Source: Pseudomonas taetrolens
Lineage (GTDB): Bacteria; Pseudomonadota; Gammaproteobacteria; Pseudomonadales; Pseudomonadaceae
NCBI RefSeq assembly: GCF_900475285.1
Contig: NZ_LS483370.1
Coordinates: 3,548,001-3,612,000, forward strand
Direction: 5' to 3'
Length of the DNA: 64,000 nt
A program made the translations under genes and the position numbers. Below the pieces are notes generated by a model that made no database searches, was not told the origin of the DNA, and saw nothing but the letters and a program-made list of their open reading frames with translations. Positions 31,035 through 40,637 of the stretch are shown in pieces. The number at the start of each line of letters is the position of its first letter. The first letter of the stretch is position 1.

Positions 31035-31228
31035 ACGGGGATACTCTTTGAGTAAGTAGGCAGTTTGGCTATGGAGTATAGGGAAAAACAAACGTCACGC
31101 TTTATTCAGACTTTTTGCCTAACTGTACCTATACAAAAGGCCATCGCCGGCCTTATTGTCTGCCCCAGACCACCGCAGTGGTCAACGTCGCTCGGACGGT
31201 TCCGGGCGCTTACGTAACAGAGGCACAC

Positions 31229-32437
31229 ATGGCAGACCAAGGTTCGCCGCGACGCTTTGCGCGCATAGATCGACTCCCCCCCTACGTATTCAACATCACC
31301 GCCGAATTGAAGATGGCCGCGCGACGTCGTGGCGAAGACATCATCGACTTCAGCATGGGCAACCCCGACGGCCCGACACCCCCGCATATTGTCGAAAAAC
31401 TCTGCACGGTCGCACAGCGTGAAGATACTCACGGCTACTCGACATCCCGCGGCATCCCGCGTCTACGCAGGGCCATTTCTCGCTGGTACGCCGATCGGTA
31501 TGACGTTGAGATTGACCCCGAGCATGAAGCCATCGTGACCATCGGTTCCAAGGAAGGTCTTGCGCACTTGATGCTGGCCACCCTGGATCAGGGGGATACT
31601 GTGCTGGTGCCCAACCCCAGCTACCCGATTCACATTTATGGGGCCGTGATTGCCGGCGCCCAGGTGCGATCGGTCCCGCTGATTCCAGGTGTGGATTTTT
31701 TCGCCGAGCTGGAAAAAGCCATTCGCGGCTCAATCCCCAAGCCAAAAATGATGATTCTGGGTTTCCCGTCCAACCCGACGGCACAATGTGTTGAACTGGA
31801 TTTTTTCGAGCGTGTGGTGGCTCTGGCCAAACAATACGATGTGCTTGTAGTGCATGACCTGGCTTACGCCGATATCGTCTACGACGGCTGGAAAGCACCT
31901 TCGATCATGCAAGTGCCCGGCGCCAAGGATATTGCAGTGGAGTTCTTCACACTGTCCAAAAGCTACAACATGGCCGGCTGGCGTATTGGCTTTATGGTGG
32001 GGAACGCTGAACTGGTCAATGCCTTGGCGCGGATCAAGAGTTACCACGACTACGGGACGTTCACCCCGCTGCAGGTGGCGGCGATTGCCGCGCTGGAAGG
32101 CGACCAGCAGTGCGTGAAGGACATTGCCGAGCAATACCGTCAACGCCGTAACGTTCTGGTCAAAGGTTTGCACGAACTGGGGTGGATGGTCGAAAACCCG
32201 AAAGCGTCGATGTACGTCTGGGCGAAGATTCCAGAAACCTATGCCCATCTTGGCTCGCTGGAGTTTGCCAAGAAGCTGCTGGCGGACGCCAAGGTGTGCG
32301 TTTCACCGGGAGTGGGATTTGGCGAATACGGGGACGATCATGTGCGGTTTGCCCTGATCGAGAACCAGGACCGCATCCGTCAGGCCGTGCGTGGCATCCG
32401 CAGCATGTTCCGTGCGGACGGCGTGAGCGCCAGCTGA
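31229..32437 (+). CDS. alaC: Alanine-forming aminotransferase (AlaC-like)
   Basis: A 402-residue class I/II PLP aminotransferase. The PLP lysine is in [19 protein letters not shown]; other motifs are [35 protein letters not shown] and [17 protein letters not shown]. The FSMGNPDG and [10 protein letters not shown] segments are typical of AlaC, which makes alanine from pyruvate and glutamate. The start at 31229 has AGAGG about 9 bases upstream; upstream codons read as non-coding leader. In many Pseudomonas this gene precedes the threonine pathway genes hom and thrC; here it does not. Confidence 0.88.
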   Translation: MADQGSPRRFARIDRLPPYVFNITAELKMAARRRGEDIIDFSMGNPDGPTPPHIVEKLCTVAQREDTHGYSTSRGIPRLRRAISRWYADRYDVEIDPEHEAIVTIGSKEGLAHLMLATLDQGDTVLVPNPSYPIHIYGAVIAGAQVRSVPLIPGVDFFAELEKAIRGSIPKPKMMILGFPSNPTAQCVELDFFERVVALAKQYDVLVVHDLAYADIVYDGWKAPSIMQVPGAKDIAVEFFTLSKSYNMAGWRIGFMVGNAELVNALARIKSYHDYGTFTPLQVAAIAALEGDQQCVKDIAEQYRQRRNVLVKGLHELGWMVENPKASMYVWAKIPETYAHLGSLEFAKKLLADAKVCVSPGVGFGEYGDDHVRFALIENQDRIRQAVRGIRSMFRADGVSAS

Positions 32438-32538
32438 CAAACGCTGGTCACCCCTGCCGCAAGGTAGCGGTGACCGGTAGAGACTACCGCTGACCACGTC
32501 TGGCGACGCATTCAGCGGCAGTCGATTACAACGATCCG

Positions 32539-33891
32539 TTAAACCACCAGCGACAGCAGCAGAATAAAGATCAAACCAACGATCGACAGGATGGTTTCCA
32601 TCGCTGTCCAGGTTTTGAAGGTTTCAGCCACGGTCATGTTGAAGTACTGCTTCACCAGCCAGAAACCCGCATCGTTCACGTGGGACAGGATCAACGAACC
32701 CGCACCGGTCGCCAGTACCAGCAACTCGCGATTGACACCCGGGATCAAATCCACTACCGGCAATACAATCCCCGCCCCGGTAATGGTCGCCACGGTTGCA
32801 GAACCGGTTGCGATACGAATGACCGCAGCCACCAGCCAGGCCAGCAAGATTGGCGAGATTTGCGCGTTCACTGCCATATGACCGATCACATCACCCACAC
32901 CACTGGCCACCAGCATTTGCTTGAAACCGCCACCGGCACCAATGATCAAAATGATAGCCGCGGTCGGTGCCAAACTGGCATCGAGCAACTTGAGGATGCG
33001 CTTGGAGTCGATCCCTTGCTTGGCGCCAAAGGTGTACAGCGATAGCAACAGCGCCAGCAACAAGGCACTGATCGGGTGACCGATCATGTCCATCCAGACG
33101 CGAAAGAAATTGCCTTCCGGCAGCGCAACGTCGGCAAACGTCTTGAGTAGCATCAGGAACACCGGCAACAGCACGGTTACCAGGGTGATGCCAAAACTCG
33201 GCAGGCTGCTGGACTCAGGCTCGCTCGCCAGTTGATCCACCAGTTCCTGGGAAGGGTTGCCTGGAATGTACTTGGCAATAAAGGTCCCGTAGATCGGACC
33301 CGCAATAATCGCTGTCGGCAACGCCACGATCAGGCCATACAAAATGGTTTTGCCGATATCGGCACCAAACACGCCAATGGCCAGCAGCGGGCCCGGGTGC
33401 GGCGGCACCAGGCCGTGTACCGCCGACAGGCCGGCAAGCAACGGGATGCCGATCTTGATCAGGGACACGCCAGTACGACGCGCGACGATAAAGACCAACG
33501 GGATCAACAGTACAAAGCCGATCTCGAAAAACAGCGGAATGCCCACCAGGAAAGCGGCGAACATCATCGCCCATTGCACCCGTTCCTTGCCGAAGGCACG
33601 AATCAGCGTGCGGGCGATCTGGTCAGCCCCACCGGAGTCAGCCATCATTTTGCCAAGCATGGTGCCCAGCGCCAGGATGATCCCGACAAAGCCCAAAACC
33701 CCACCGAAGCCGTCCTGAAACGATTTGATGATCTTGTCAGCAGGCATGCCGGCTGTCAGACCCAAAAAGGCGGAAGCAATAATCAGGGCGATGAACGGAT
33801 GAAACTTGAAACGAGTGATCAGTACGATCAGCCCGATAATGGTCACCACTGCATCAAGCAGTAGAAAGGTGTTTTGGGACATGCCTAGCAT
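32539..33891 (-). CDS. gntT: Gluconate permease (GntP family)
   Basis: A 450-residue inner-membrane proton symporter with 12 or more hydrophobic segments. Family motifs are KIIKSFQDGFGGVLGFVGII, GLSAVHGLVPPHPGPL and ATGSATVATITGAGIV. It imports gluconate, which GntK then phosphorylates. The start at 33891 has GGAG 7 bases ahead; a second ATG three codons later is possible. An AGCGCT-centred operator lies 60 bases upstream, in the gap behind gntK, so it can be transcribed on its own. Confidence 0.95.
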   Translation of the reverse strand: MLGMSQNTFLLLDAVVTIIGLIVLITRFKFHPFIALIIASAFLGLTAGMPADKIIKSFQDGFGGVLGFVGIILALGTMLGKMMADSGGADQIARTLIRAFGKERVQWAMMFAAFLVGIPLFFEIGFVLLIPLVFIVARRTGVSLIKIGIPLLAGLSAVHGLVPPHPGPLLAIGVFGADIGKTILYGLIVALPTAIIAGPIYGTFIAKYIPGNPSQELVDQLASEPESSSLPSFGITLVTVLLPVFLMLLKTFADVALPEGNFFRVWMDMIGHPISALLLALLLSLYTFGAKQGIDSKRILKLLDASLAPTAAIILIIGAGGGFKQMLVASGVGDVIGHMAVNAQISPILLAWLVAAVIRIATGSATVATITGAGIVLPVVDLIPGVNRELLVLATGAGSLILSHVNDAGFWLVKQYFNMTVAETFKTWTAMETILSIVGLIFILLLSLVV

Positions 33892-33949
33892 GGGGCGTCT
33901 CCTGCCTTGTTTTTGTTATGAAGTTCTAATGTGCAGCCGTAGCTGGCGC

Positions 33950-33963
33950 GGATAGCGCTGTCT
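33950..33963. promoter_or_regulatory. Candidate GntR operator upstream of gntT
   Basis: GGATAGCGCTGTCT shares the palindromic AGCGCT core and flanks with the sites at 34528 and 34692. It lies between gntK and gntT, 59 bases from the gntT start. Confidence 0.75.
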
Positions 33964-33976
33964 TTTTGAAGCAAAA

Positions 33977-34510
33977 TCATATGGTTGCCAGCAAGGTATG
34001 CTCATGCCACCAATCACGGGCGGCACTGGCCAGTTGATCGATGTCCTGGACGGCTGCATTGAGTGTCAGTACGAGAGGTTCGCCAGTCGGCGATTCAAGA
34101 GTAGCGAACTGGCTGTCGATCAGGGTCTTGGGCATGAAATGCCCCGGACGGTCAGCCACTCGCTCAGCCGCTACTTCAGGGGTGAGCTCCAGAAACACAA
34201 AGCCCAACCCGCCCACGGCACCGCGCAGGCGCTCGCGATAACGCAGTTTAAGTGCCGAACAGGTCAGGACCGGACGCTGGCCACTGGCAACTACTCGACG
34301 CAACTCATCGCACAGGCTGTCAAGCCAGCCGGCACGGTCTTCGTCGGTCAGAGGGATACCCGCACTCATTTTTGCAATGTTGGCCGCAGGATGAAACGCA
34401 TCGCCTTCAATCGGGGTTGCGCCATTTAGCTGGCACAGCGCCTGGCTCACGCTGGATTTGCCACAGCCGGCAACACCCATGATGACCAGAGCAGTGATAG
34501 GTTGACTCAT
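33977..34510 (-). CDS. gntK: Gluconokinase
   Basis: A 177-residue P-loop kinase that phosphorylates gluconate to 6-phosphogluconate. Walker A is VIMGVAGCGKSSVSQAL near residue 10; EGDAFHPAANIAKMSAGIPL and CSALKLRYRERLR are conserved substrate-site segments. The start at 34510 has GAGGTG about 8 bases ahead; the frame stays open upstream over the operator, which is not sensible. It is divergent from gntR, with gntT downstream. Confidence 0.96.
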   Translation of the reverse strand: MSQPITALVIMGVAGCGKSSVSQALCQLNGATPIEGDAFHPAANIAKMSAGIPLTDEDRAGWLDSLCDELRRVVASGQRPVLTCSALKLRYRERLRGAVGGLGFVFLELTPEVAAERVADRPGHFMPKTLIDSQFATLESPTGEPLVLTLNAAVQDIDQLASAARDWWHEHTLLATI

Positions 34511-34527
34511 GAAACACCTCAGTCCGT

Positions 34528-34541
34528 AGACAGCGCTGTCT
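34528..34541. promoter_or_regulatory. GntR operator upstream of gntK
   Basis: AGACAGCGCTGTCT is a perfect 14-base palindrome, 18 bases before the gntK start. On the minus strand the context ACAAAGACAGCGCT fits the P. aeruginosa GntR operator pattern AC-N-AAG-N-YAGCGCT closely. Confidence 0.85.
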
Positions 34542-34691
34542 TTGTCCATGCGTTCAATACTTGAAAGCAAAGCACAAAGTCGGAGCTACCGACGTCTATT
34601 TCTCATTTTTGTGGGGAGACGCGGTGACGTTCTCGACATACAAAGCTGGGGGAGCAAACATACATACAATCAGGCAATTGCGGGTACGCTT

Positions 34692-34705
34692 GGACAGCGC
34701 TACCT
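34692..34705. promoter_or_regulatory. Candidate GntR operator upstream of gntR
   Basis: GGACAGCGCTACCT repeats the AGCGCT core 35 bases before the gntR start, which suggests autoregulation. Confidence 0.7.
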
Positions 34706-34739
34706 TAGTGACTTGTTTTTTGTTTGGCAAGCCGCCCCG

Positions 34740-35771
34740 ATGACCTCCTCTAAAAACGACAAAAATACCCGAACCACGGGCCGCCCTACCCTTAATGAAG
34801 TCGCACGACTTGCCGGGGTCAGTCCGATTACTGCATCCCGGGCCTTGCGCGGCATCAGCAGCGTGGCCACCGAGCTGGCAGAAAAGGTCCGCAAGGCCGC
34901 CGACGAGCTGAACTATGTAGTCAATCCTGCCGCCCGGGCACTTGCTTCGGCGCAAAGCCACTCTGTTGTGGTTCTGGTTCCGTCACTGTCCAACCTGTTG
35001 TTTATCGACACCCTTGAAGCCATCCATGCCGTATTGCGACCCAAGGGCTTTGAAGTGCTGATCGGCAACTTTCACTATTCGCGCGACGAAGAAGAAAACC
35101 TGCTGCGCAATTACATGGCCTATCAGCCTCGAGGCCTGCTGCTGACCGGCTTTGACCGCTCCGAAAGCTCTCGGCTCATGATTGAAGCCAGCAATGTGCC
35201 CTGTGTGTACATGATGGAGCTAGACAGTGGCGCCGGGCTGAACTGTGTCGGTTTTTCGCAGTTGAAGGCGGGCGAGACCGCAGCTCATCACTTGATCTCG
35301 CGCGGGCGCCGACACCTGGCCTACATTGGCGCGCAACTCGATCAACGTACGCTCTTGCGTGGCGAGGGCTACCGTCGCGCCCTGCAGGGAGCCGGGCTTT
35401 ACAACCCGGAGTTGGAAGTACTGACCCCTCGCCCCTCCTCGGTAGGTCTCGGCGGCGAAATGTTCTTGCAGCTACTGGCCACCCATCCGCAGGTCGATGC
35501 GATCTTTTTCGGCAACGATGACCTTGCCCACGGAGCACTTCTGGAAGCCGCACGTATCGGCATCAAGATTCCTGAGCGAATCGCCATACTGGGCTTTAAC
35601 GACCTGCCTTCCTCCGAGTTCATGGTGCCCCGCCTCAGCAGTATTCGTACGCCACGAGAAGCTATTGGTCGCCGAGCTGCCGAACAGATGCTCACACTCA
35701 TGGCCGGTAACAGCGTGGCAAACCCCATACAGGACATGGGCTTTGAACTGATGGTTCGTGAAAGCAGCTAG
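34740..35771 (+). CDS. gntR: Gluconate operon repressor GntR (LacI family)
   Basis: A 343-residue LacI-type regulator. The N-terminal HTH with hinge is PTLNEVARLAGVSPITASRA (about residues 16-35). The periplasmic-binding-protein-like domain begins VVVLVPSLSNLLFIDTLEAI and includes IFFGNDDLAHGALLEA and RIAILGFNDLPSSEFM. It should release its operators when gluconate or 6-phosphogluconate binds. The start at 34740 follows a region with a putative operator and poor ribosome site; 66 more open codons upstream are non-coding in character. Confidence 0.94.
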   Translation: MTSSKNDKNTRTTGRPTLNEVARLAGVSPITASRALRGISSVATELAEKVRKAADELNYVVNPAARALASAQSHSVVVLVPSLSNLLFIDTLEAIHAVLRPKGFEVLIGNFHYSRDEEENLLRNYMAYQPRGLLLTGFDRSESSRLMIEASNVPCVYMMELDSGAGLNCVGFSQLKAGETAAHHLISRGRRHLAYIGAQLDQRTLLRGEGYRRALQGAGLYNPELEVLTPRPSSVGLGGEMFLQLLATHPQVDAIFFGNDDLAHGALLEAARIGIKIPERIAILGFNDLPSSEFMVPRLSSIRTPREAIGRRAAEQMLTLMAGNSVANPIQDMGFELMVRESS

Positions 35772-35854
35772 TCCCGTCCTGAACTCCACCCGCTATAGCC
35801 CTGGCAAGCGAAGCACGCTTGAGGTCTGCCAGAAGGGCTATGTGCGGGGGGCGA

Positions 35855-37174
35855 TCAGTGCAGCTGTAACGTCGAGTTGAACTGACTGATAGCATCGACC
35901 ACGTGCCTGGAACCTTGCTGGATCTCCAGGATCGCCTCGCCCGCCTCATTGGCCAGCTCGACGCCCAACCCGGTTCGGCTCAGGCTCGACTGCATGCTGG
36001 TGACAGCACTTATCGATAAATCATGGTTTTTGCGCACCACTTCGACAATCTCGACGGTGGCAGCACTGGTTCGAGCCGCCAGGCTCCTGACCTCATCCGC
36101 CACAACGGCAAACCCGCGCCCATGCTCGCCAGCCCTGGCCGCCTCAATCGCGGCATTGAGCGCCAGCAGGTTGGTCTGATCGGCAATCCCGCGAATGGTC
36201 TGAACAATTTTGCCAATAATTTCCGACTGCTTGTTCACGGCATCGATACTTTGCGCCGCTTCGTTGAGATCCCTGGAGATGGCCTCAATGATTTGTACGG
36301 TCTGCTGAACCACCTGCGAACCTTTCTGCGCACAGGCATCGTTTTGCACCGAGGTGGTGTGTGCCGATTCTGCGGCAGTCTGCAAACTGGCCACTTGAGC
36401 TGTGATATTGCTGGCGAATTTCACCACTTTATACAATCGACCATTGGTATCAAAAATCGGGTTATATGAGGCTTCGAGGTAAACCGTTTGCCCGTACTTG
36501 TCGACCCGTTCAAACCGGCGGGAATGATATTCCCCGCGATTCAGAGACGCCCAGAAGGTTTTATATCCGGAGGATTCGCTCTCGCTGCGGCGGCAGAACA
36601 GGCTGTGATGCTGCCCTGCAATTTCGCTCAGCTCATAATGCATGGTGTCGAGAAAGTTCTGATTGGCATTGAGCACACGACCGTCCGGGGAAAATTCGAT
36701 CACCGCCATGGAGCGACCCAAGGCGTTCACAATGCTCTGGTTTTCATGCTCTTTGATGATGCGTTGGGTAATGTCCGAGGCCACTTTTATCACGCGAGTG
36801 ACCTGCCGATCAGCATCGATAATCGGCATGTAACTGGCTTCCAGCCAGACCTCACGGCCGTTTTTGCCGAGCCGTAAAAAGGTCCCACTCAAAGCTTCGC
36901 CGTTTGCCAGGGCACGCCAGAAACGGGCGTATTCATCCCCTCTGGTATAAGCCTCTTCGCAAAAAATCCGATGATGCTTGCCGCGAACCTCTTCATCGGT
37001 GAACCCCATCACTCGGCAAAAACTATCGTTGGCCTCCAGAATGGTGCCATCTGGCGAAAACTCAATCATGGCCATGGATTGACTGATAGCCCGTACTTTG
37101 GCAGCCATGTCATTTAATGAAGTGTTTAGCCGCTGATTCTCAAGCAGGTCAGTTTTGCGATGCCGATTAAACAT
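35855..37174 (-). CDS. Soluble double-PAS chemoreceptor, BdlA-like
   Basis: A 439-residue protein with no membrane segment or signal. Two PAS domains of the same type lie at about 25-140 and 148-262 ([19 protein letters not shown] and [19 protein letters not shown], each followed by a G-x-HH-x-x-FC motif). A methyl-accepting signalling domain follows, with the hairpin tip [20 protein letters not shown]. It is short for a receptor: the C-terminal half of the signalling helices is reduced. This architecture is that of P. aeruginosa BdlA (biofilm dispersion) and of soluble Aer-like receptors. Ligand (FAD, heme or none) cannot be told. It lies alone next to gntR, convergent with it. Confidence 0.88.
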   Translation of the reverse strand: MFNRHRKTDLLENQRLNTSLNDMAAKVRAISQSMAMIEFSPDGTILEANDSFCRVMGFTDEEVRGKHHRIFCEEAYTRGDEYARFWRALANGEALSGTFLRLGKNGREVWLEASYMPIIDADRQVTRVIKVASDITQRIIKEHENQSIVNALGRSMAVIEFSPDGRVLNANQNFLDTMHYELSEIAGQHHSLFCRRSESESSGYKTFWASLNRGEYHSRRFERVDKYGQTVYLEASYNPIFDTNGRLYKVVKFASNITAQVASLQTAAESAHTTSVQNDACAQKGSQVVQQTVQIIEAISRDLNEAAQSIDAVNKQSEIIGKIVQTIRGIADQTNLLALNAAIEAARAGEHGRGFAVVADEVRSLAARTSAATVEIVEVVRKNHDLSISAVTSMQSSLSRTGLGVELANEAGEAILEIQQGSRHVVDAISQFNSTLQLH

Positions 37175-37411
37175 GGCTCAATCCCTGGAGTTACTGCACG
37201 GTTAATCATTCGAGCTAGCGAAAGCACGATGAGCACTCTGGGGATTAAAGTATTCGCCCCTTCAAGAGGGAGCATAGACAGTCAAATAACACATGCAAGC
37301 CATTTGCCACCAGTGTGTGACGAAACGCTCATGTTCAGAAAAGTTAACAAATGGGGGATGTCTTTTTTGTACAAAAGGAGGGGATCCTGGACTGAATCCC
37401 CGGACAATCAC

Positions 37412-37528
37412 TCAATGCCCAAACAATCCGGTCTCGGCTTTTTTGCTCTTTTTGTCGGCGCGCTTTTCATCGGCGGTTTTAGCCGGTTTTTTCTTCGCGG
37501 CTTTTTTTGAATCCATGCCTTTTGCCAT
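37412..37528 (-). CDS. Lysine-rich 38-residue protein
   Basis: A very short gene: MAKGMDSKKAAKKKPAKTAD, then a second lysine/alanine-rich stretch and the end ETGLFGH. The start has GGAG 10 bases ahead. About a third of the residues are lysine, in repeated KK(A/P) patterns, so it is strongly basic and probably disordered, perhaps nucleic-acid or ribosome associated. I recall very similar small proteins in other Pseudomonas, which supports it as real. Function unknown. Confidence 0.72.
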   Translation of the reverse strand: MAKGMDSKKAAKKKPAKTADEKRADKKSKKAETGLFGH

Positions 37529-37728
37529 GTTATACGCTCCACTGTTCAGGGATGTAGACTCAGGTATAACACTGATTGCACAGGAACTTTTATTTAAACG
37601 CCTTTATTTCATATAAGCGCGATAAAGCCGCCAATTAACCTCTCGTACTGACTGATCCTCACCCGGCGTCACGATCAACACGCCCTGTTTGTATATACTG
37701 CGCGCCCAAGACCAAAGCCCGTGGACTT

Positions 37729-38145
37729 ATGACTGCCATTGCTTACGCCCTGCTCGAAACACCCTTATGGCCTTTGATGAACAAGTTTTATCGGTCTCAT
37801 CAGTCATCGATGAAAGCGAGTAAAGATGCACAATTGTGGGTCGCTCGCCAGGACCAAATCATTGCAGGGTTGTGTTTGCGGCCGGCCGCCTACGGTCACT
37901 GGTTGACCGGCCTGTTCGTCGCACCGGCATTCCGCGGACAAGGCATTGCCGCCAAACTGGTCGATTGCGCAGTGTCGGCCTGTGAAGGGCCTGTGTGGTT
38001 GTTCTGCGACCCTGAACTGCAAAAGTTCTATGAGGGCCTCGGGTTTAGCCTGGACGTCGATTTGCCGTACGCCTTGCACGAACGGCTGGTTCGCTATCAG
38101 CGCAACAAGGCGATGATAGCGATGCAGTTAACGCCTACTCCTTGA
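37729..38145 (+). CDS. GNAT-family N-acetyltransferase
   Basis: A 138-residue acetyltransferase. The acetyl-CoA site is [19 protein letters not shown] (R-G-x-G-I/A); the C-terminal [12 protein letters not shown] is the usual motif B. The last 11 bases overlap the end of def on the opposite strand. The upstream sequence has TATACT 29 bases before the start as a possible -10. Substrate unknown. Confidence 0.87.
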   Translation: MTAIAYALLETPLWPLMNKFYRSHQSSMKASKDAQLWVARQDQIIAGLCLRPAAYGHWLTGLFVAPAFRGQGIAAKLVDCAVSACEGPVWLFCDPELQKFYEGLGFSLDVDLPYALHERLVRYQRNKAMIAMQLTPTP

Positions 38146-38674
38146 TACCGGGCTCCAGATCAGGGAACAGCACCTCGATAAAGCCGAACTTGTTGAAATC
38201 CTTTATCCGCGAAGGGTACAGGCGACCGATCAGGTGATCGCATTCGTGCTGCACCACCCGTGCGTGAAAGCCTTCTGCCACCCGTACGATCGGCTCACCT
38301 TTCGGGGTAAAGCCTTCATAGCGAATCTTCTGATAGCGCTCGACCGCCCCACGTAATCCCGGCACAGACAGGCAACCTTCCCACCCCTCTTCAAGCGTAG
38401 GGCTCAAAGGTGTGATCAGCGGGTTGATCAAAATGGTTTGCGGCACCGCTTCGGCGTCCGGATAACGCTCACTGTGTTCGAAACCGAAGATCACCATCTG
38501 CAGGTCAACGCCAATTTGCGGTGCTGCCAGGCCCACGCCACCCACGTGCTCCATGGTCTGCAACATGTCATCGAGCAGTTGCCAGAGCTCCGGTGTGTCG
38601 AACATTTCGGCCGGCACCGGACGGGCCACCTGCAACAGGCGCTCATCGCCCATTTTCAAGATTTCACGAATCAT
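38135..38674 (-). CDS. def: Peptide deformylase
   Basis: A 179-residue metallo-enzyme that removes the N-formyl group from new proteins. All three family motifs are intact: [21 protein letters not shown] (metal Cys) and [11 protein letters not shown] (two metal His and catalytic Glu). It starts [14 protein letters not shown]. This is not the fmt-linked copy, which in Pseudomonas sits next to fmt and dprA, so it is probably the second deformylase. It follows the yihY gene by two bases and is likely cotranscribed. Confidence 0.95.
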   Translation of the reverse strand: MIREILKMGDERLLQVARPVPAEMFDTPELWQLLDDMLQTMEHVGGVGLAAPQIGVDLQMVIFGFEHSERYPDAEAVPQTILINPLITPLSPTLEEGWEGCLSVPGLRGAVERYQKIRYEGFTPKGEPIVRVAEGFHARVVQHECDHLIGRLYPSRIKDFNKFGFIEVLFPDLEPGIKE

Positions 38675-38676
38675 AG

Positions 38677-39630
38677 TCAGGCTTCATCAGAAGTGGGTTT
38701 AAGGGAATGGTCACGGCCAAGACCGGAAACATGCTGCTTGGGGTCAGAGTCTTCGGACTCATCAAACGTTTTCTGCCCCGGGTCCTTGCCTTCAACTGAC
38801 ATGTGTTCGATCACGGCGTTCATTTCAGCACCCAGCAGCAATACGGCGGCCGAAATGTAGAAGTACAGCAACAACACAATAATTGCACCGATGCTGCCAT
38901 ACATGGCGTTGTAGTCCGCGAAGGTTTTGACATAGAAGGCAAAACCCAACGACGCCACAATCCACACCACCACGGCCAGTACCGACCCGGGTGTGATAAA
39001 GCGGAATTTTTGCTCTACATCGGGCATCACGTAATAAATCACGGCCACAGCCACCATCAACAACAGAACGATGACCGGCCAACGCAGAATGGTCCACAGG
39101 GTAACGACGAACTCCTCAAGCCCTACCTGCCCGGCAAGCCAGCTCATCACCTGCGGGCCAAGCACCATAAGCGCCGCCGCGGCCAGCAGCATGCCGGCAA
39201 TCCCGACGGTGTAGAAGATCGACAGCGGGAAGCGCTTCCAGATGGGCCGCCCCTCAACCACATCGTAGGCCGCATTCATCGCGCTCATCATCAACCGTAC
39301 GCCGGCCGAAGCCGTCCACAGCGCAATCACGATACCCACCGACAGCAATCCACCCTTGGACTGCTGCAATTGATCGATGACCGGGTTGACCTGCTCCAGC
39401 GCTTGCGGTGGTAACACCAGCTCTGACTGCAGGCGCAGCCAGGTGAAGAAGTCCGGAAGGTGCAGGAAACCGATCAATGCAATCAGAAACAGAATGAACG
39501 GAAAGAGCGAGAACAACATTTGATAAGCCAATGCCGAGGCGTAGGTCGACATTTCATCGTCGATAAACTCTTTGACCGTGCGGATCAAGACTTTGCCCAA
39601 GGGCAGGCCATTCAAGACCGGAAAAAACAT
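38677..39630 (-). CDS. YihY/BrkB-family inner-membrane protein
   Basis: A 317-residue protein with about six hydrophobic segments and the family start [40 protein letters not shown] and [20 protein letters not shown] are also diagnostic. The family (formerly called RNase BN, wrongly) is thought to be a membrane transporter or pore of unknown substrate. The last 45 residues are charged and probably cytosolic. The start has AAAGGAG directly upstream. It precedes def in one unit. Confidence 0.9.
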   Translation of the reverse strand: MFFPVLNGLPLGKVLIRTVKEFIDDEMSTYASALAYQMLFSLFPFILFLIALIGFLHLPDFFTWLRLQSELVLPPQALEQVNPVIDQLQQSKGGLLSVGIVIALWTASAGVRLMMSAMNAAYDVVEGRPIWKRFPLSIFYTVGIAGMLLAAAALMVLGPQVMSWLAGQVGLEEFVVTLWTILRWPVIVLLLMVAVAVIYYVMPDVEQKFRFITPGSVLAVVVWIVASLGFAFYVKTFADYNAMYGSIGAIIVLLLYFYISAAVLLLGAEMNAVIEHMSVEGKDPGQKTFDESEDSDPKQHVSGLGRDHSLKPTSDEA

Positions 39631-39741
39631 AGCGTCTCCTTTCGCCGCCTGAAAATCGGTTCAATACATTCAAGGGTGGGGTTTTACCTCAAAAGTAGCC
39701 GTGCTGGCGAACTCTGGAAACACTTAACACCTGAACCTGTA

Positions 39742-39770
39742 AAAACGGCCATCCCAAGGATGACCGTTTT
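39742..39770. terminator. Terminator after csbD
   Basis: AAAACGG-C-CATCC pairs with GGATG-A-CCGTTTT around CAA, with one mismatch. It lies about 20 bases after the csbD stop and has A/T runs on both sides. Confidence 0.75.
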
Positions 39771-39791
39771 GATCTGTCGCAGCGGATGCTA

Positions 39792-39983
39792 TCAGGCTTT
39801 GTCTACGGTCTTTTTCACTGCATCTTTGACTTTGCCGACAGCCTGCTGGCCTTCGCCTTTCAATTCCTGGGCTTTGCCCTCTGCTCGCAACTTATCGTTA
39901 TCTGTCGCTTTACCGACGGCCTGTTTGACGTTACCTACTGCTTCGTTCGCCATTCCTTTGATCTTATCGCCAGTGCTGCTCAT
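39792..39983 (-). CDS. CsbD-family stress-response protein
   Basis: A 63-residue, charged, alanine/glycine/lysine-rich protein: [20 protein letters not shown], then a run of KA(V)[16 protein letters not shown] and [15 protein letters not shown]. These heptad-like repeats are the CsbD pattern of small general-stress proteins. The start at 39983 has AGGAG about 8 bases upstream; the longer frame lacks a site. Single-gene unit with terminator. Confidence 0.92.
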   Translation of the reverse strand: MSSTGDKIKGMANEAVGNVKQAVGKATDNDKLRAEGKAQELKGEGQQAVGKVKDAVKKTVDKA

Positions 39984-40183
39984 GGGATTTCTCCTGATGA
40001 AATTTCGGAAGTCATAACATCGACAAACGTGTTGACTCGCCCTTCCCACGCAGAGTTTCATTTATTTACTGTGATTCATTTCGTCGATCAACGCAGGTTG
40101 GGCTTTATGTTTGCCCGCGAACCCCCGAGAATGCGCGACGTATTCAGGCTATGGCGCTGAAGATCCAGAATTGTAGGAAGGTT

Positions 40184-40564
40184 ATGAAACTCGATAAAAA
40201 GCTGGCCATTGCCCGCAGAAACCAGGAACTCGGTGGTGCAGTACTCGGCGTCAACAACTGCCATTTCGCAGCACTGAACACCAACAAGAACATCTGGTGG
40301 TTCGATATTCCATTGGCCCGTCTGGCCATTGGTCAGTACGAATGGGTGCATCTGTTGTTGCACACCCCAAGCACTGATGAGCTGCTGCATGTGAAAGTGA
40401 CCACAGCATTCCTGCGTGAAAAGCGTGAAGGTATGGTCGTGCGTGCCACCCACAAACGCACGCCAACCATGAGTCTTGAGCTGAGCGCAGACAAAGACTC
40501 CTTCCTGCAGGACGTTCGTCCGACAGGTACCGGCGTTAATTTTGTGTCTTTCCTGCAAAAGTAA
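40184..40564 (+). CDS. Conserved hypothetical protein next to fadD1
   Basis: A 126-residue cytosolic protein starting MKLDKKLAIARRNQELGGAV. It contains NIWWFDIPLARLAIGQYEWV and LREKREGMVVRATHKRTPTM; no motif suggests a reaction. P. aeruginosa has a hypothetical gene of similar size in the same place beside fadD1. The start has GGAAGG about 4 bases ahead. It is convergent with fadD1 across a shared terminator. Confidence 0.82.
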   Translation: MKLDKKLAIARRNQELGGAVLGVNNCHFAALNTNKNIWWFDIPLARLAIGQYEWVHLLLHTPSTDELLHVKVTTAFLREKREGMVVRATHKRTPTMSLELSADKDSFLQDVRPTGTGVNFVSFLQK

Positions 40565-40594
40565 GCGACCGTTCCAATCGCTGGCCCCGGAAAC

Positions 40595-40624
40595 GACAAA
40601 GCCCTGCATATGCAGGGCTTTGTC
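40595..40624. terminator. Bidirectional terminator between two convergent genes
   Basis: A perfect 15-base palindromic stem, GACAAAGCCCTGCAT and its inverse complement, ends both the gene at 40184 and fadD1. Confidence 0.88.
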
Positions 40625-40637
40625 ATTTCCGGGCGGG

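Noticed and set aside
37685..37700. CTGTTTGTATATACTG as a second LexA box, upstream of a GNAT gene
   Set aside because: The right half reads ACTG instead of ACAG, so the inverted symmetry needed by LexA is lost. It is more likely part of a -10 region.
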